DNA from: Serpula lacrymans var. lacrymans S7.9
Taxonomy: Eukaryota; Basidiomycota; Agaricomycetes; Boletales; Serpulaceae
Assembly (NCBI RefSeq): GCF_000218685.1
Contig: NW_006763293.1
Span: 428,720-492,719 of the forward strand
Length of the DNA stretch: 64,000 nt
Direction of reading: 5' to 3'
The position numbers and the translations under genes are program-made. The notes below the pieces were generated by a model. That model saw only the letters and a list, made by a program, of their open reading frames with translations, ran no database searches and was not told where the DNA came from. This document shows, in pieces, positions 33,501 to 43,676 of this stretch (the first letter of the stretch is position 1; each line of letters opens with the position of its first letter).

Positions 33501-34825
33501 TCACCCAGGCTGGTATAAAACAAAGGAATTAATTACCAGAACATATTGGTGGCCATATATGGACAAAGACACCCAAGAATATGTAACAGAATGCAAAACT
33601 TGTCAAAGAACAAAAATTGATCATCAGAAAAAAGCAGCACTGTTACACCCAAATGGGATCCCAAGCTGCTCCTGGCAGATTATATCCATGGATCTCATTG
33701 GGCTACTACCAGAATCAAAGGGCTACAATATAATAATGGACATTGTAGATCAATTCTCAAAAATAATCAAACTGATACCTATGCACACCAAGTTAAACTC
33801 TGAAGGAGTGGCAAAGATATTCAGAGACAATGTATTCTGGTATCATGGACTACCCAAAAAAGTGATATCTGATTGTGGAGTACAATTTGTCTCAAATTTC
33901 ATGAAAGATCTTTATACTCTATTACAGATAAGAGGAAACCCATCAACAGCCTCAGACAGATGGACAAAAAGAAAGAATCAATCAAGAGATAGAACAATAT
34001 CCTCAAATATTTGTCAACCATAAACAAGACAACTGGGTGAAATGGTTACCTTTAGCAGAATTCTCCTATAACAATAAAAAACATTTAGCAACCGGGTACA
34101 GTCCATTCTATCTCAATAATGGTCAACATCCAAAAGTAAAAACAGGAGAAAAGAAATAAGTAAAAAGCGAAAGTGCAGAAAAATTTGTAGAAAGGATGAA
34201 AGAGACAAGAGAGGAAGCATAAAAATCTCTAGCAAAGATAGGAGAGATTATAAAGAGATCATATGATAAAAACAAAAAAAAAGTATTGAGTATCAACCAG
34301 GGAATAAAGTCTACCTTGAAGCTGAACATATCATGATGGATCGGCCATCAAAGATAAAAGACATGGATCATTCACCATTAAAAGAAAAACTGGTCCAGCA
34401 GCATATAAACTTAAACTTCCCAGAAGATGGAAGAACATATATTGGGTCTTCAACAAAAAACTTCTACATCCCTACAAAGAACCTATATTTTCTGGACAAA
34501 GGAAACCAAAACCCCCACCACCCGCTGAAGTAGATGACCAACATAAATATATGGTAGAAAAAATACTTGACTCACGGATGACATGTGGCAAGTTAGAATA
34601 TTTGGTACATTGGAAAGGATACGGGAAAGAAGAACGCACGTGGGAACCCAAAGCTCATGTAAAAAAAGCTTTGGAACTAGTAAAAGATTTCCATGATTAT
34701 TTCCCAAGTGCACCTAGACGTATCCATTTTGCTCTTCACTACCAACCACTCGAAAACCTCACAGAACCATCTTGTAATCATAACATCTTCAATTTGGAGA
34801 ACAGGAAACTTGAACCAACCTTTTG
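30501..34825 (+). pseudogene. pol: Gypsy2 Pol relic
   Basis: Protease site ALLDSGCTGSCIDG near 30930; reverse transcriptase YFTKLDIRWGYNN near 31830 and YLDDIMIFTK near 32030; RNase H region near 32400-32700; integrase zinc region AGHPGWYKT near 33500 through CKTCQRTK near 33600, DLIGLLPESKGYN, and SDCGVQF (second catalytic Asp); chromodomain LEYLVHWKGYGKEERTWEP near 34590. Frameshifts and stops break the frame at about ten places (30723, 31218, 31533, 32073, 32466 and others). No function remains. Confidence 0.85.
33023..33431. repeat. Solo LTR inserted in Gypsy2 integrase
   Basis: 409 bp with inverted ends TGTTACG...CGTAACA and a perfect 5-bp target duplication GTATG (33018-33022 and 33432-33436). 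Excising it with one duplicate restores MYVP in the integrase N-terminal region, matching IYVP of Gypsy1. No internal domain remains. Confidence 0.95.
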
Positions 34826-34827
34826 GG

Positions 34828-35249
34828 TGTAACAACCAAGATTTTGTTATTCTGGCGCACAACTCAGACAAGCAAAAGGTAAGAGATATGAGAAAGGGAT
34901 CACCCCTTAGGTTTTAACAAGTTAGTTGTGAGGATACAACAGGAGGACTCGCTAAGGAGTCTCCTTGATCTATTGGGGTATTTATACTAAAACAGAGTGT
35001 TTGTACTTATGTACTGTACAGTTGATAAAAACAGTGGCTGATGATGTTAGAGGGCGCAGCCCGTGTGACCAGCTCCACTGCGTGAGAGACTTGTAGCTAA
35101 AAATAAGAGGAAATGCAATGCGGCGCAAGAAAGAGGAGTTTGAACAAAAGGAAAGTGCCGCATGGCACAGTGTGTGAAAACTACAGTAAAAGTTTAAAGC
35201 GGAGAATGAATATTTAAAGGAAAGGTCCAAAAATTGTGTTATTGTAACA
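34828..35249. repeat. Solo LTR inserted at the end of Gypsy2 pol
   Basis: 422 bp, TGTAACAACC...TTATTGTAACA, target duplication TTGGG (34823-34827 and 35250-35254). The internal sequence shares CTCCTTGATCTATTGGGGTA and a GTACTGTACAGTTG-type stretch with the oppositely oriented solo LTR at 49353-49854, so they are one family. Confidence 0.95.
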
Positions 35250-35598
35250 TTGGGATGAATGTCCTAACGGGGGGTAATGTCACAATTCTATCCGATACAT
35301 ACTGATATCTCTCCAAATGATCAAGTTGAACATCTTATCTCTTCTCATGTAATCACTTGATCTTATCTATTTATCTTATCTAATCAAGTGGCCTTAGTCA
35401 CATGATTACTTACCAAGCACCATGCTGCAACCTCATGTACATCAGTCAGCACCTCAAGGCTGACATGTGTCTACACGTATATAGGTAACTACATCTGCAT
35501 GTACATACTCTAGCTTTTGATTTTGTCTATATACCTTCATCTTAAACCACCTGAGGTTGACAATCTGTTAACTTAATAAAGGGTATAGGTTGTTATAT

Positions 35599-35820
35599 CC
35601 CCTATGTTCTATAATTCAACTATCCCTCCTCCTCAAAACCCACACCCATATATCTCTGGGTTTTATTTTGAAGGATCATTATATATACCACCCCATGAAC
35701 AACCAGAGCACCCACTGTTCTAGGAGGCAAAGCCCATAAACAAGTTCTGTGGAATCTGGGAGGATTGTGTTAGTTTGTTTTGTGTGTGGTTTTTTAACAA
35801 CAGTTCTCATCATTGACAGC
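35599..35820 (+). repeat. LTR-like repeat, copy 2 (3' part only)
   Basis: Matches the last 220 bp of the 40620-41247 repeat, from CTATGTTCTATAATTCAAC to ...ATTGACAGC. It is joined directly to the presumed Gypsy2 3' LTR; the 5' two-thirds are absent. Confidence 0.65.
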
Positions 35821-36806
35821 GGTAAGGTCATTTAGTCAAAAACCTGCCATGCAGGTAAATCAAAATTTGAACCACTGCCAAACACTGCAGCAAATTGCAA
35901 GGGAGACAAATAATATGTGGGAATAATAATAACACTGTGTGCATATATGATGGATGGCCATGTTTCTAGCGCTTATGCAAATATATTTTGAGCTAAACTG
36001 CAGAAGGTCGGCCATTTCATTGTCATTAAAGGTATGGGTAAAGCATCTAGTAAAACTGAAATAGGGAAACAAAAATCAAGGGGGGGCCATACATACTTGC
36101 CAAAAAAAACATCTAATTAATGGCAAGGAAGTTGTTCCAGGATGATTGGATTATCACTGCATGATCCATCTAGCTCTTTTACCTGCTCCCCTTCTACTCC
36201 CAAAGCAAACACGTTAGCAAAGACAATCAAGTTATTGATTAATATTGAAGGCTTGATCTGGTAGAGTGTATTTTCAACCCGCTGCCTATTGTCAGTTGTG
36301 AATATAGCTGTTAGAAAATGGAAACTTACAAGATGAACAAAATGTCCAGAAGTTTTAGTGGAATAAAATGTGGGGTGTTGCCTCGAAGTGGTCATTACAC
36401 AGGAAGCTTAACAATTCAGAGAATGGGTGGGTATAGGTGGTGGTGTGTGCAAAGTGCTCGGGGCCCGGGTGGAGCTTGATTTGAGTGAACTCCACAGTCT
36501 ATCCATCAGTGTATGTGTTGATACTGCATTAATGAGATATAACAAACCTCCCTTCAAACTATCCTTATCTGCCTGACTCCAACATAACAAATCTTTTGTT
36601 CTGATCAAATTTATCTCTTGCTTATGATGTTATAAACAAGATCTATCAAGTCTCACTCTGAATTTCCAGTGATGTCAATATATTTTGAGCATCCTTTCAC
36701 ATTCATTCCATCCAGTCAGATGCTCTGTCTTTACTTAAGATCCTGGAAGATGAAGAAAGTTTTAGTCAAGATCAAGCAGGTAGGTATTGGCTTCACAGTG
36801 GTGCTA
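35821..36806. other. Unassigned CpG-poor sequence
   Basis: No gene recognised; short frames only. Composition matches the decayed repeats around it. Confidence 0.35.
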
Positions 36807-36936
36807 TACTCCTAGGAGTCATTATACTGTAGCAAGTAGCACCTCCGACTATAAGTAGTAGGGGGTTTAGTATAGGAATACCTCAGTCGTTTCTATAGCC
36901 TCTTGGGCAGCGGCTGAGTTTCACTTAGATTTATTA
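36807..36936 (+). repeat. 5'-truncated Copia1-family LTR, short intron-less form
   Basis: Last 130 bp of the copia LTR, from TACTCCTAGGAGTC to ATTTATTA. Block A (36882-36918) is followed immediately by B TTTCACTTAG (36919-36928) and the tail, so both intron-like gaps are absent, as in 29603-29837. It lies directly upstream of the integrase relic. Confidence 0.8.
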
Positions 36937-36949
36937 TATTTTTCCTGAT

Positions 36950-38030
36950 GTTAGGCTCAATTTCTACAAGTAGCAACATCATTATTCTGCAGCTTGTCAA
37001 TGCAAAGTCTTTAGGACAACCAGGAAGGCCTCAAGCAGATATCAATCTCAAGTTTGCTAAGAAAGCCTTGTGTACTGGCCAAAAAATCACTCTGATGGAA
37101 TTAGCTGGTATATTGGGGGTCCATCAGAACACATTACATTGTTTTATGCAAGAAAATAGCATCACACACAAATTCTCCAACACCAGCATGGCATCTTTGG
37201 ACATGTTAGCAAGGAAATTCAAGGAGCAAAAATCTGACTCTGGGTTCCAATACTTTGCTGGCTTTGTAGAAAGCCATGGCTTATATATCCAATGTCGGTG
37301 AATATGGCAAACTCTAGAGTGTGTTGACAAAATAGGGCAATGACTACGGAAATAACAGATTATTTGACGGCAGAAATATAGAGTTTAATATCCAAATGTG
37401 CTATGGCACATTGATATTGATGAGCATCATAAGCTAATAATATGAGGTTATATCATACATGGAATGGTGGATGGCTACTGTTGTACCGTGAGTAGCCATT
37501 CCAATGCTCTGACCAAATCCAACTGACACTTTCTTTGTCAGTTTTACTTGAAGCAAGTATAAATAATCCTGCCTCAACCGTTCTTGGCCTCTTTTTGAGT
37601 GCTATTGCAGAATTTGGCTGTCTGTCTTGTGTTTGAGGGGATTGTGGAGGGAGAATGTTCAAGTTGCTACCTACATGGTGATGAAAAATGGGGCCGACAG
37701 GGCGTCTTTTATATGGGGCATGTACTTAAGTTGTTGTTTCTGTTTCCTACATCAGCTCAACTAACCATATTTAGTTCAACTCACAACACTCAAATAGAGT
37801 GTATGTGGGTTGAGACCGGGTCACAGTTTGTACGTTGTTGGAGAGTGTTCTTTTTGAACCTCAAAAATCATCACAGCCTTGATTATGAGAAGCCGGAACA
37901 CCTCTGGCTTCTTCGTTCACTCTTTACTAATGCCCTCAATGTCAACTGTTAATTCTTTCAAGATGATTGGAATTCACATCCAATTGCTGGACCTGAGACT
38001 AGCAACAAAAGCCCTAAGGTAAGTAGTGTT
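36950..38030 (+). pseudogene. DDE integrase-core transposase relic (mushroom 'integrase core' family)
   Basis: Fragments in order: HTH-like LMELAGILGVHQNTLHCF; FSNTSMASLDMLARKFKEQK; VLWHIDIDEHHKLI (first catalytic Asp); an intron-like gap beginning GTGAGTAG near 37488; NNPASTVLGLFLSAIAEFG; GDCGGENVQVATYMVM (second Asp); STHNTQIECMWVETGSQF (the Glu position, where C replaces the usual R next to it); EKPEHLWLLRSLF; DWNSHPIAGPETSNKSP. This matches the integrase-core proteins abundant in Agaricomycetes, distant relatives of retroviral-type integrases. Stops (37301, 37431) and frameshifts break it. It is CpG-poor and dead. Confidence 0.75.
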
Positions 38031-38084
38031 ATTGCAATGGAAAACATAATTTCAAGTGGTTCTCTCAGAATCTACAGTTAATTG

Positions 38085-38426
38085 TAATAAAACTATGTAA
38101 AACTCAGCCGCTGCCCAAGAGGCTATAGAAACAACTTTATTATTTACCTATGTGAAACTACAGTTGATGTTAGTTTAAGGTAATCTCTAATAAATGTAAT
38201 GTAACATACCTCAGCCGCTGCCCAAGAGGCTATAGAAACCACTGAGGTATTTCTATACTAAGCCCCCTACTATTCATAGTCGGAGGTGCTACTCGCTACA
38301 GTGTAATGACTCCTAGGAGTACAATTGTGCTCCCAGGAGAACAATGGTGACTCCATGGAGTGGTGGCTATACTCCATGGAGAACAATGGCTGCTTCGGCA
38401 GAGACCGGGTTTATCCGGTTTTGTCA
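38085..38426 (-). repeat. 3' LTR of truncated copia element Copia2 (long, intron-bearing form)
   Basis: 342 bp. In element orientation: A 38210-38246, gap 1 38158-38209 (52 nt), B TTTCACATAG 38148-38157, gap 2 38093-38147 (55 nt) including A' and B' (38093-38102), tail 38085-38092. 342-(52+55) again equals 235. Confidence 0.85.
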
Positions 38427-39463
38427 CTCCCACTCGAGTGCAACCGTAGTCCCATAGCTTTAGAGAATTTCCAGTGTTTTTTGTGAGTGAGGGGTTTAGT
38501 GAGAATGTTGGCAACCATATCTCCTGTAGGAACATATCTGATTACTGTCTCTCCCTTTGATACTAAGTCATCTCGGATAAAGTGATATTTCCGTTGAATG
38601 TGTTTTGTGCAAGCACAGAACTGTGGATCTTGTGTAAGAATAATAGCTGCTTGATTGTCACAGTGCAGTGTTGTAGATCCATTTTGAGCATGTCCAATAT
38701 CTTCAAAAAATGTCTAAAGCCATGCAAAGTGTTGTCCAACATTGCTCAATCCAATGTACTCTGACTCCGTGGAGGATAAAGCTACCATGCTTTGTTTTTT
38801 GCTTGTCCAGGAGATTGCTCCTCGGATGGTGATAAAAACAAAGCCTGATGTTGATCGAGATGTGTCTGGGTCTCCAGACCAATCTGCATCTGAATATCCA
38901 TAGAAATCCATGTCCATGGAGACATCTGTGCCATCATATTGTAGTTCTATGTCCCTGGTTGCTTTCAGATATCAGAGGACACATTTTGCAGCTTCCCAGT
39001 GATGGCTCCTTGGAGCTGAGCTATGTCTGCTTAGTATTCCAACAACGTAGGCAATGTCTGGGCAGGTTCCGAGCATGGCATACATGAGGGAGCCTACAAT
39101 TGAGAGGTATGACACTTGACGCCCTTCAATATGCATCTCGTGTTACACAATATCTTCCCCTGGAGCATTTGCAAGGAGTTTTGATCCATGGGCCATTGGT
39201 GTCCATACTGGTTTGCAGTTCTTCATTCCAGTACGCTCCAGGACTGTGTCAATGTATTGGCATTGCAATAGGGATATTGTTTTGTTTGAACAATCACGTT
39301 GGATTTCTATTCCGAGGATGTATTTTGCTTCTCCAAGGTCCTGCATTTTGAATATGGATTCGAGTTTGGCTTTTGTGATATCCATGAATTCTCGGGATGA
39401 AGCTCCTAGGAGGAGGTCATCTACATAGACAACAACAAAGCATATTTGTTTGTTGTCCCGGTG
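38085..39463 (-). mobile_element. 5'-truncated Ty1/copia element (Copia2)
   Basis: Closely related to the 3' fifth of Copia1 (its 15900-17260) on the opposite strand. Coding remnants are reverse transcriptase YVDDLLLGASSREFMDI, GLGEAKYILGIEIQ-like sequence and RNase H YGYSDADWSGDPDTS. It breaks off at about 39463 inside the RT region, where homology stops abruptly. Truncation at the 5' side of an LTR element is more easily explained by later recombination than by incomplete reverse transcription. Confidence 0.85.
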
Positions 39464-39772
39464 TCATGCACCAAAGTTGATTGGTAGCATGGACAGGTGT
39501 CAATAACGAAGCGAATATTCAAAAAGACTTGCCTTTGCGCCACACAGGCACAGTGCCACGTGGAATAGTAATTAATATTGCCCTTTTTGAACTTGTGGCT
39601 GATCAGCACCACCTCTATTAGGCAATCCAGTCACGCTCACCTTTGCCTTTCCATTCGGTACTTTCCGCGTTTCGGCATTTCGGCAAATTTTCGCGTCGCC
39701 ACTGGCTACACATTGCATTGCGCCCTCGCTTTTGTCGTTTCCCTTACTCCCCTTCCTTTGCCTAGCCCCACC

Positions 39773-40315
39773 ATGGGCCCCTTCCTCTCCTTTTTATTCT
39801 CACCTGACGGTCATTTCTGGGTCCCCATTCTAATCCACTTGTTTGTCACCTCCACCCTCCTCCTCCTAATCTTATTTGCACCCCCACCATTTCTGATGTC
39901 ACCACTTCCTATCCGCTTCCGTCGCCGATCCGTTGACTACCACGTGCCACTGCTGATATCAGCAAAGCCCCGGCGGCCGGTTCAAATAGGGCAACAGGTC
40001 CATCTTCATGACGTCGATCTACCATCATATACTATCAAAACATCGGTCGCTCGTCTTGCCTGGTTGGAGCGTGGGTGGGTAATTTTTGAGCTGGAGAAGG
40101 TTCATCCCCTTGCGTCGCCCATGTTCATCGCTGTCCCATTCACTTGGGTACACTTATCTTTTGTCCATCGTCTTCACTACAGCTACACCTACCACACGCT
40201 GCCTGGGACTCACTTGTTCCAAATTGGAACTACTCCTCTCCCTCCCTCGTTTGATCAGGTGGTCCAACACAACCAGTCCATTGGTAAGGCCATGGAACTA
40301 TCAGATTTGGACTAG
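39773..40315 (+). CDS. Unknown 180-residue protein with N-terminal hydrophobic anchor
   Basis: ATG 39773 in a strong context (CCACCATGG) opens MGPFLSFLFSPDGHFWVPIL; an in-frame upstream extension to 39578 exists but looks non-coding. Residues about 17-40 form a hydrophobic segment (HLFVTSTLLLLILFAPPPF), followed by a basic RFRRRS and a mixed beta-rich body (RPVQIGQQVHLHDVDLPSY, TSVARLAWLERGWVIFELE, FTWVHLSFVHRLHYSYTYH) with many His/Tyr/Trp, ending LSDLD. There is no intron and no stop, and CpG is retained, so it appears intact despite sitting between a dead copia fragment and an LTR-like repeat. I do not recognise the family. It could be an accessory ORF of the element whose LTR-like repeat starts 300 bp downstream, or a host gene. 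Confidence 0.5.
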   Translation: MGPFLSFLFSPDGHFWVPILIHLFVTSTLLLLILFAPPPFLMSPLPIRFRRRSVDYHVPLLISAKPRRPVQIGQQVHLHDVDLPSYTIKTSVARLAWLERGWVIFELEKVHPLASPMFIAVPFTWVHLSFVHRLHYSYTYHTLPGTHLFQIGTTPLPPSFDQVVQHNQSIGKAMELSDLD

Positions 40316-40619
40316 GTGGTGGACTGGTGGCTCCAGTTTCTTTTTTTTCAGCAGAACATTCATTTACAGTGCGATTATTTTTGATTTTTGAATCATTTTT
40401 ATGGACACATATTTTTTTAGAATGCCTGACTGACAATAAAGGAACTGTGTTGATACTGATAGTGTTTTGCCTTGCCCTTTTTTTACTGCATCTTCCCATG
40501 ACATCATGATTTTCCTGCTCTCTTTTTGCTATTGGACTTTACTTTATGGCTGTACAAACCTGTGACATTACTCACAGCATTCATTGTTCTATCTCTTTCT
40601 TTTCCTTTTTTTGACAATC

Positions 40620-41247
40620 TTATCCTGTACTACCTACGCAGGATTCGTCAGCATACATTCCTTCCTTCATGTTCTTTCTCATTCTTTTTGCACAGCTATA
40701 CTGTGCATAGCCTACTTTTCTTTTACTATATAAACCCCTGTATTTTACCTTGTAAAAAAAAAAGAAAAAGAACTCCAATCCAGACTTCTTCTCTACTCTC
40801 AAGTTCACTACTCTGCTACTTGTGATCCAGTGTGGTCACAACACTTCCCACTTTTGAAGTCATTGTCATCCCTTTCGATTAGAGTCCTTCTGAGCACTAC
40901 AGTTTGTGCGTCAGGAGCCTGCTATCACTGGGAACCTCGTCACCTCGTCATCCTCATCGTTCTCAAACCTACCTTGTGCTACCATTAGCAAGGTAGTGCT
41001 CGTCTATACTCGCCACAAAGCACCTATCTTCCTATAAATTCAACTATCCCTCCTCCTCAAAACCCACACTCATACACCTCTGGGTTTTACTTTGAAGGAT
41101 CTTTATACGTACCACCCCACGAACAACCAGACCACTCCACTGTTCTAGGAGGCAAAGCCCATAAACAAGTTCCGTGGAATCTGGGAGGATTGTGTGTTAG
41201 TTTGTTTTGTGTGTGGTTTTCTAACAACAGTTCTCATCATCGACAGC
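40620..41247 (+). repeat. LTR-like repeat, copy 3 (full length)
   Basis: Begins TTATCCTGTACTACC and ends ATCATCGACAGC. It contains a promoter-like CTATATAAACC at about 40727, an A-rich tract, and the CCTCCTCCTCAAAACCCAC region shared with the copies at 8304-8936 and 35599-35820. The Gypsy1 LTR follows directly. Confidence 0.65.
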
Positions 41248-41257
41248 GTTCAAGTAA

Positions 41258-41535
41258 TGTATATAGAAGTAATCAACAACTGAAGAAAAGTATGTACATG
41301 AGTGTTCAGTATATATATATGTTTCTGAAGGTCAGCCATGAGGCGCTGACTGATGTTCTTCGTCATGGTCTGGATTCTGTCACGTGATTGTCACGTGACT
41401 AGATCTAACTAGGTATTTGTGTTATCCGCGCTAATAGCAGCAGCTTAACAACTTATGTCTGTCATGTGATCAGATATCAAAGAAAATGAAAAAGAAATTA
41501 GCACTCTAACTAGCGCTCTGGCTCAAGTCGTGACA
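41258..41535 (-). repeat. 3' LTR of Gypsy1
   Basis: 278 bp, reads TGTCACGACTTGAGCC...TATATACA in element orientation; differs from the other LTR (47675-47950) by a 2-bp dinucleotide difference and about two substitutions (GCACT/GTGCT, CGCGC/CGCAC), so insertion was recent. Both cop­ies are flanked on the inner or outer side by GCGTTCAAGTAA, so the exact LTR edge may lie up to 11 bp further out. Confidence 0.9.
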
Positions 41536-43676
41536 TTACCCCCTCTTTAAGACTTTCGTCTCGAAAGTAGGGGTCCATCTTTCCGTTTTCACAATTGAAT
41601 AATTGTTTCCTGACTCTTGTTGTTGTGAAGTTTTCAAAAGGTTGGAATTGTAGTTGAAATCGTATCCGTCGAGGTGCACTAGGGTTGTTATCGTGGAATA
41701 TTTTTACTTTGTCTGGTGAGTTGGTTAGGTGTTGTTCAGGTTCCCACGTGCGTTCCTCTTTTGGGTAATTTTTCCAATGTACTAAGTATTCCAATTTTCC
41801 CTTTTTTAGACGTGAGTCTAGAACTTCTTCGACTTCGTATTCTTCTTGTCCGTCTATTATTACCAGTGGTATCAGTTTGGGTTTTTGTTGAGAAGGGAAT
41901 TGTGGTTCCTTGTACGGTGTAAGTTTCGTCTCATTAAAGACTGGATGAATAGGCCGCCATGTTGGTGGTAGTGCTAGTTTGTAGGCTGATTCACCTATCT
42001 TTTCCAGTATTTTGAACGGGCCATGTCTCTTATCGTCCAGTTTCTTAGCCGGTCGATCTGTCGAGATATTGGTCGCTTCTACGTATACTTTGTCTCCTAC
42101 TTTGTATTTCACCGCTTCTCTTTTCTTTGTATCGTACTGTTTTTTCATCTGTTCGGCTGCCTTTCGTAGTGACTCCTCTGCTTTCTTCCTTGTTTCTGTC
42201 ATCCTTTTTACGAAATCCTCCGCTTTTTTGTTCTTTACCTCCACTCTCACTACTTCCTGTGTTCTTGGATGGTGTCCCTGATTTAGATAGAATGGGCTAT
42301 ATCCTGTTGCAGAGTGTTGTTTGTTGTTATATGAGAATTCTGCTAAGGTAAGCCATTCTGCCCAATCATCTTGTTTATGGTTTATGAAGATCCTAAGATA
42401 TTGTTCTATTTCTTGATTGATCCTCTCTGTTTGTCCATCCGTCTGTGGGTGCCATGCCGTTGATGGGTTTGCCTTTATCTGAAGAAGCGTGTGTAGATCT
42501 TTCATAAATTTAGAAACGAACTGCGGTCCCCGATCTGAGATGATCTTTTCGGGTATGCCGTGGTTTCTAAATATGTGATCTCTAAACAGTCATGCTACTC
42601 CTTCTGATGTGATTTCCATCTGCGTGGGAATTACCTTGATCATTTTTGTAAATCGATCTACTACTACCATTATCATGTTATATCCCTTTGATTCTGGTAG
42701 TGGTCCGATTAGATCTACCGATATGATCTGCCAAGGTTTATCCGGGATCTCATTTGGATGGAGCGGTGCTGCTTTCTTTTTGTGGTCTGTTTTGGTTCTT
42801 TGGCAGACTTCACATCCATCTACGTATCTCATGATATCTCTGTCCATGTAGGGCCACCAGTATTGTCGAGTGATTAGCTCTTTTGTCTTATACCTTCCTG
42901 GATGGCCTGCAACGGTAGAGTCGTGGTTTCGTCTGATAATTTCTTCCCTCAATGCGGCGTCTTTTGGTACATAGATCCTGCCTTTGAATACTATGTAGCC
43001 ATCTTCTTCGAACCATCCGTCTTCTCTCCTCTCTATCTTTCCTTTCATCTTTTTTATCAAGTCATCCACATTTCCTTTTCTTTTTGAGATCCATTTTGAA
43101 ATCTCCAACTCTTTTTCCTGACTGTCTGCAATTCTTTGCCTCTGTTCTGATGAAAGAGTCATTCTTACAAACAGTTTCTTGTCTAGCAGTACAACGTCTT
43201 TGTTGTCGTTTTCTCCTTTGTTGTGATCTGATCGTCTCGAGAGTAAATCTGCTTTTATATGCTTCCTTCCCGGCATGTGATGTATCGTGAAATGATACTG
43301 ACTCAACTCCGTCATCCACTGTGCCTGTCTTCTGTTCAACTTCTTTGGTTCTTTGAAATACAGCAGATTTTGATGATCTGTCCATATCTTGAATTCTTCT
43401 TCCGCATCTATTAAGTAATGTCTCCATTCGTTAAGTGCCGTCATGATGGCGAGAAGTTCTTTGTCATAGATCTCGTAATTGCGTTCTGTGGGGTTTAACG
43501 CTTTGGAGAGATATGCAATCGGCTTCCAGTCATCTTTTTGTCTTTGCGATAAGACAGCACCCATTGCGAAGTCACTACTGTCCGCTTCTACTTTGTATTG
43601 GCCATGTGGTACTGGGAGAGCTAACACCGGGGCTGAAGCTACGCGTTGTTTCAATGTGTTGAATGCTTCGCGTTGT
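41510..43676 (-). pseudogene. pol: Gypsy1 Pol, RNase H to chromodomain
   Basis: Continuous frame apart from one TGA at 42590-42592, where alignment with Gypsy2 expects Arg (GVA-R-IFRD), so CGA to TGA is likely. Starts in the RT/RNase H connection (EQREAFNTLKQRV), then RNase H (ADSSDFAMGAVLSQRQ), zinc-binding integrase N-terminus (AGHPGRYKT ... CEVCQRTK), core DLIGPLPESKGYN, SDRGPQFVSKF and TERINQEIEQYL giving D,D,E, then the chromodomain EVEEVLDSRLKKGKLEYLVH with KEERTWEPE. The chromodomain normally targets integration to methylated-histone chromatin. Confidence 0.85.

Larger units (their letters stand above)
30491..35599 (+). mobile_element. 5'-truncated, old chromodomain Ty3/gypsy element (Gypsy2)
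   Basis: Related to the intact element at 41258-47950 but starting within the linker before the protease and full of stops. The order protease, reverse transcriptase, RNase H, integrase, chromodomain is preserved. It was hit by two solo LTRs (33023-33431 and 34828-35249), each removable at its target duplication to restore alignment with the other element. A polypurine tract (AACGGGGGGTAA) at about 35268 precedes TGTCACAATTC at 35280, taken as the 3' LTR; its right border near 35599 is uncertain. CpG is strongly depleted, unlike Gypsy1, indicating age and methylation. Confidence 0.85.
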
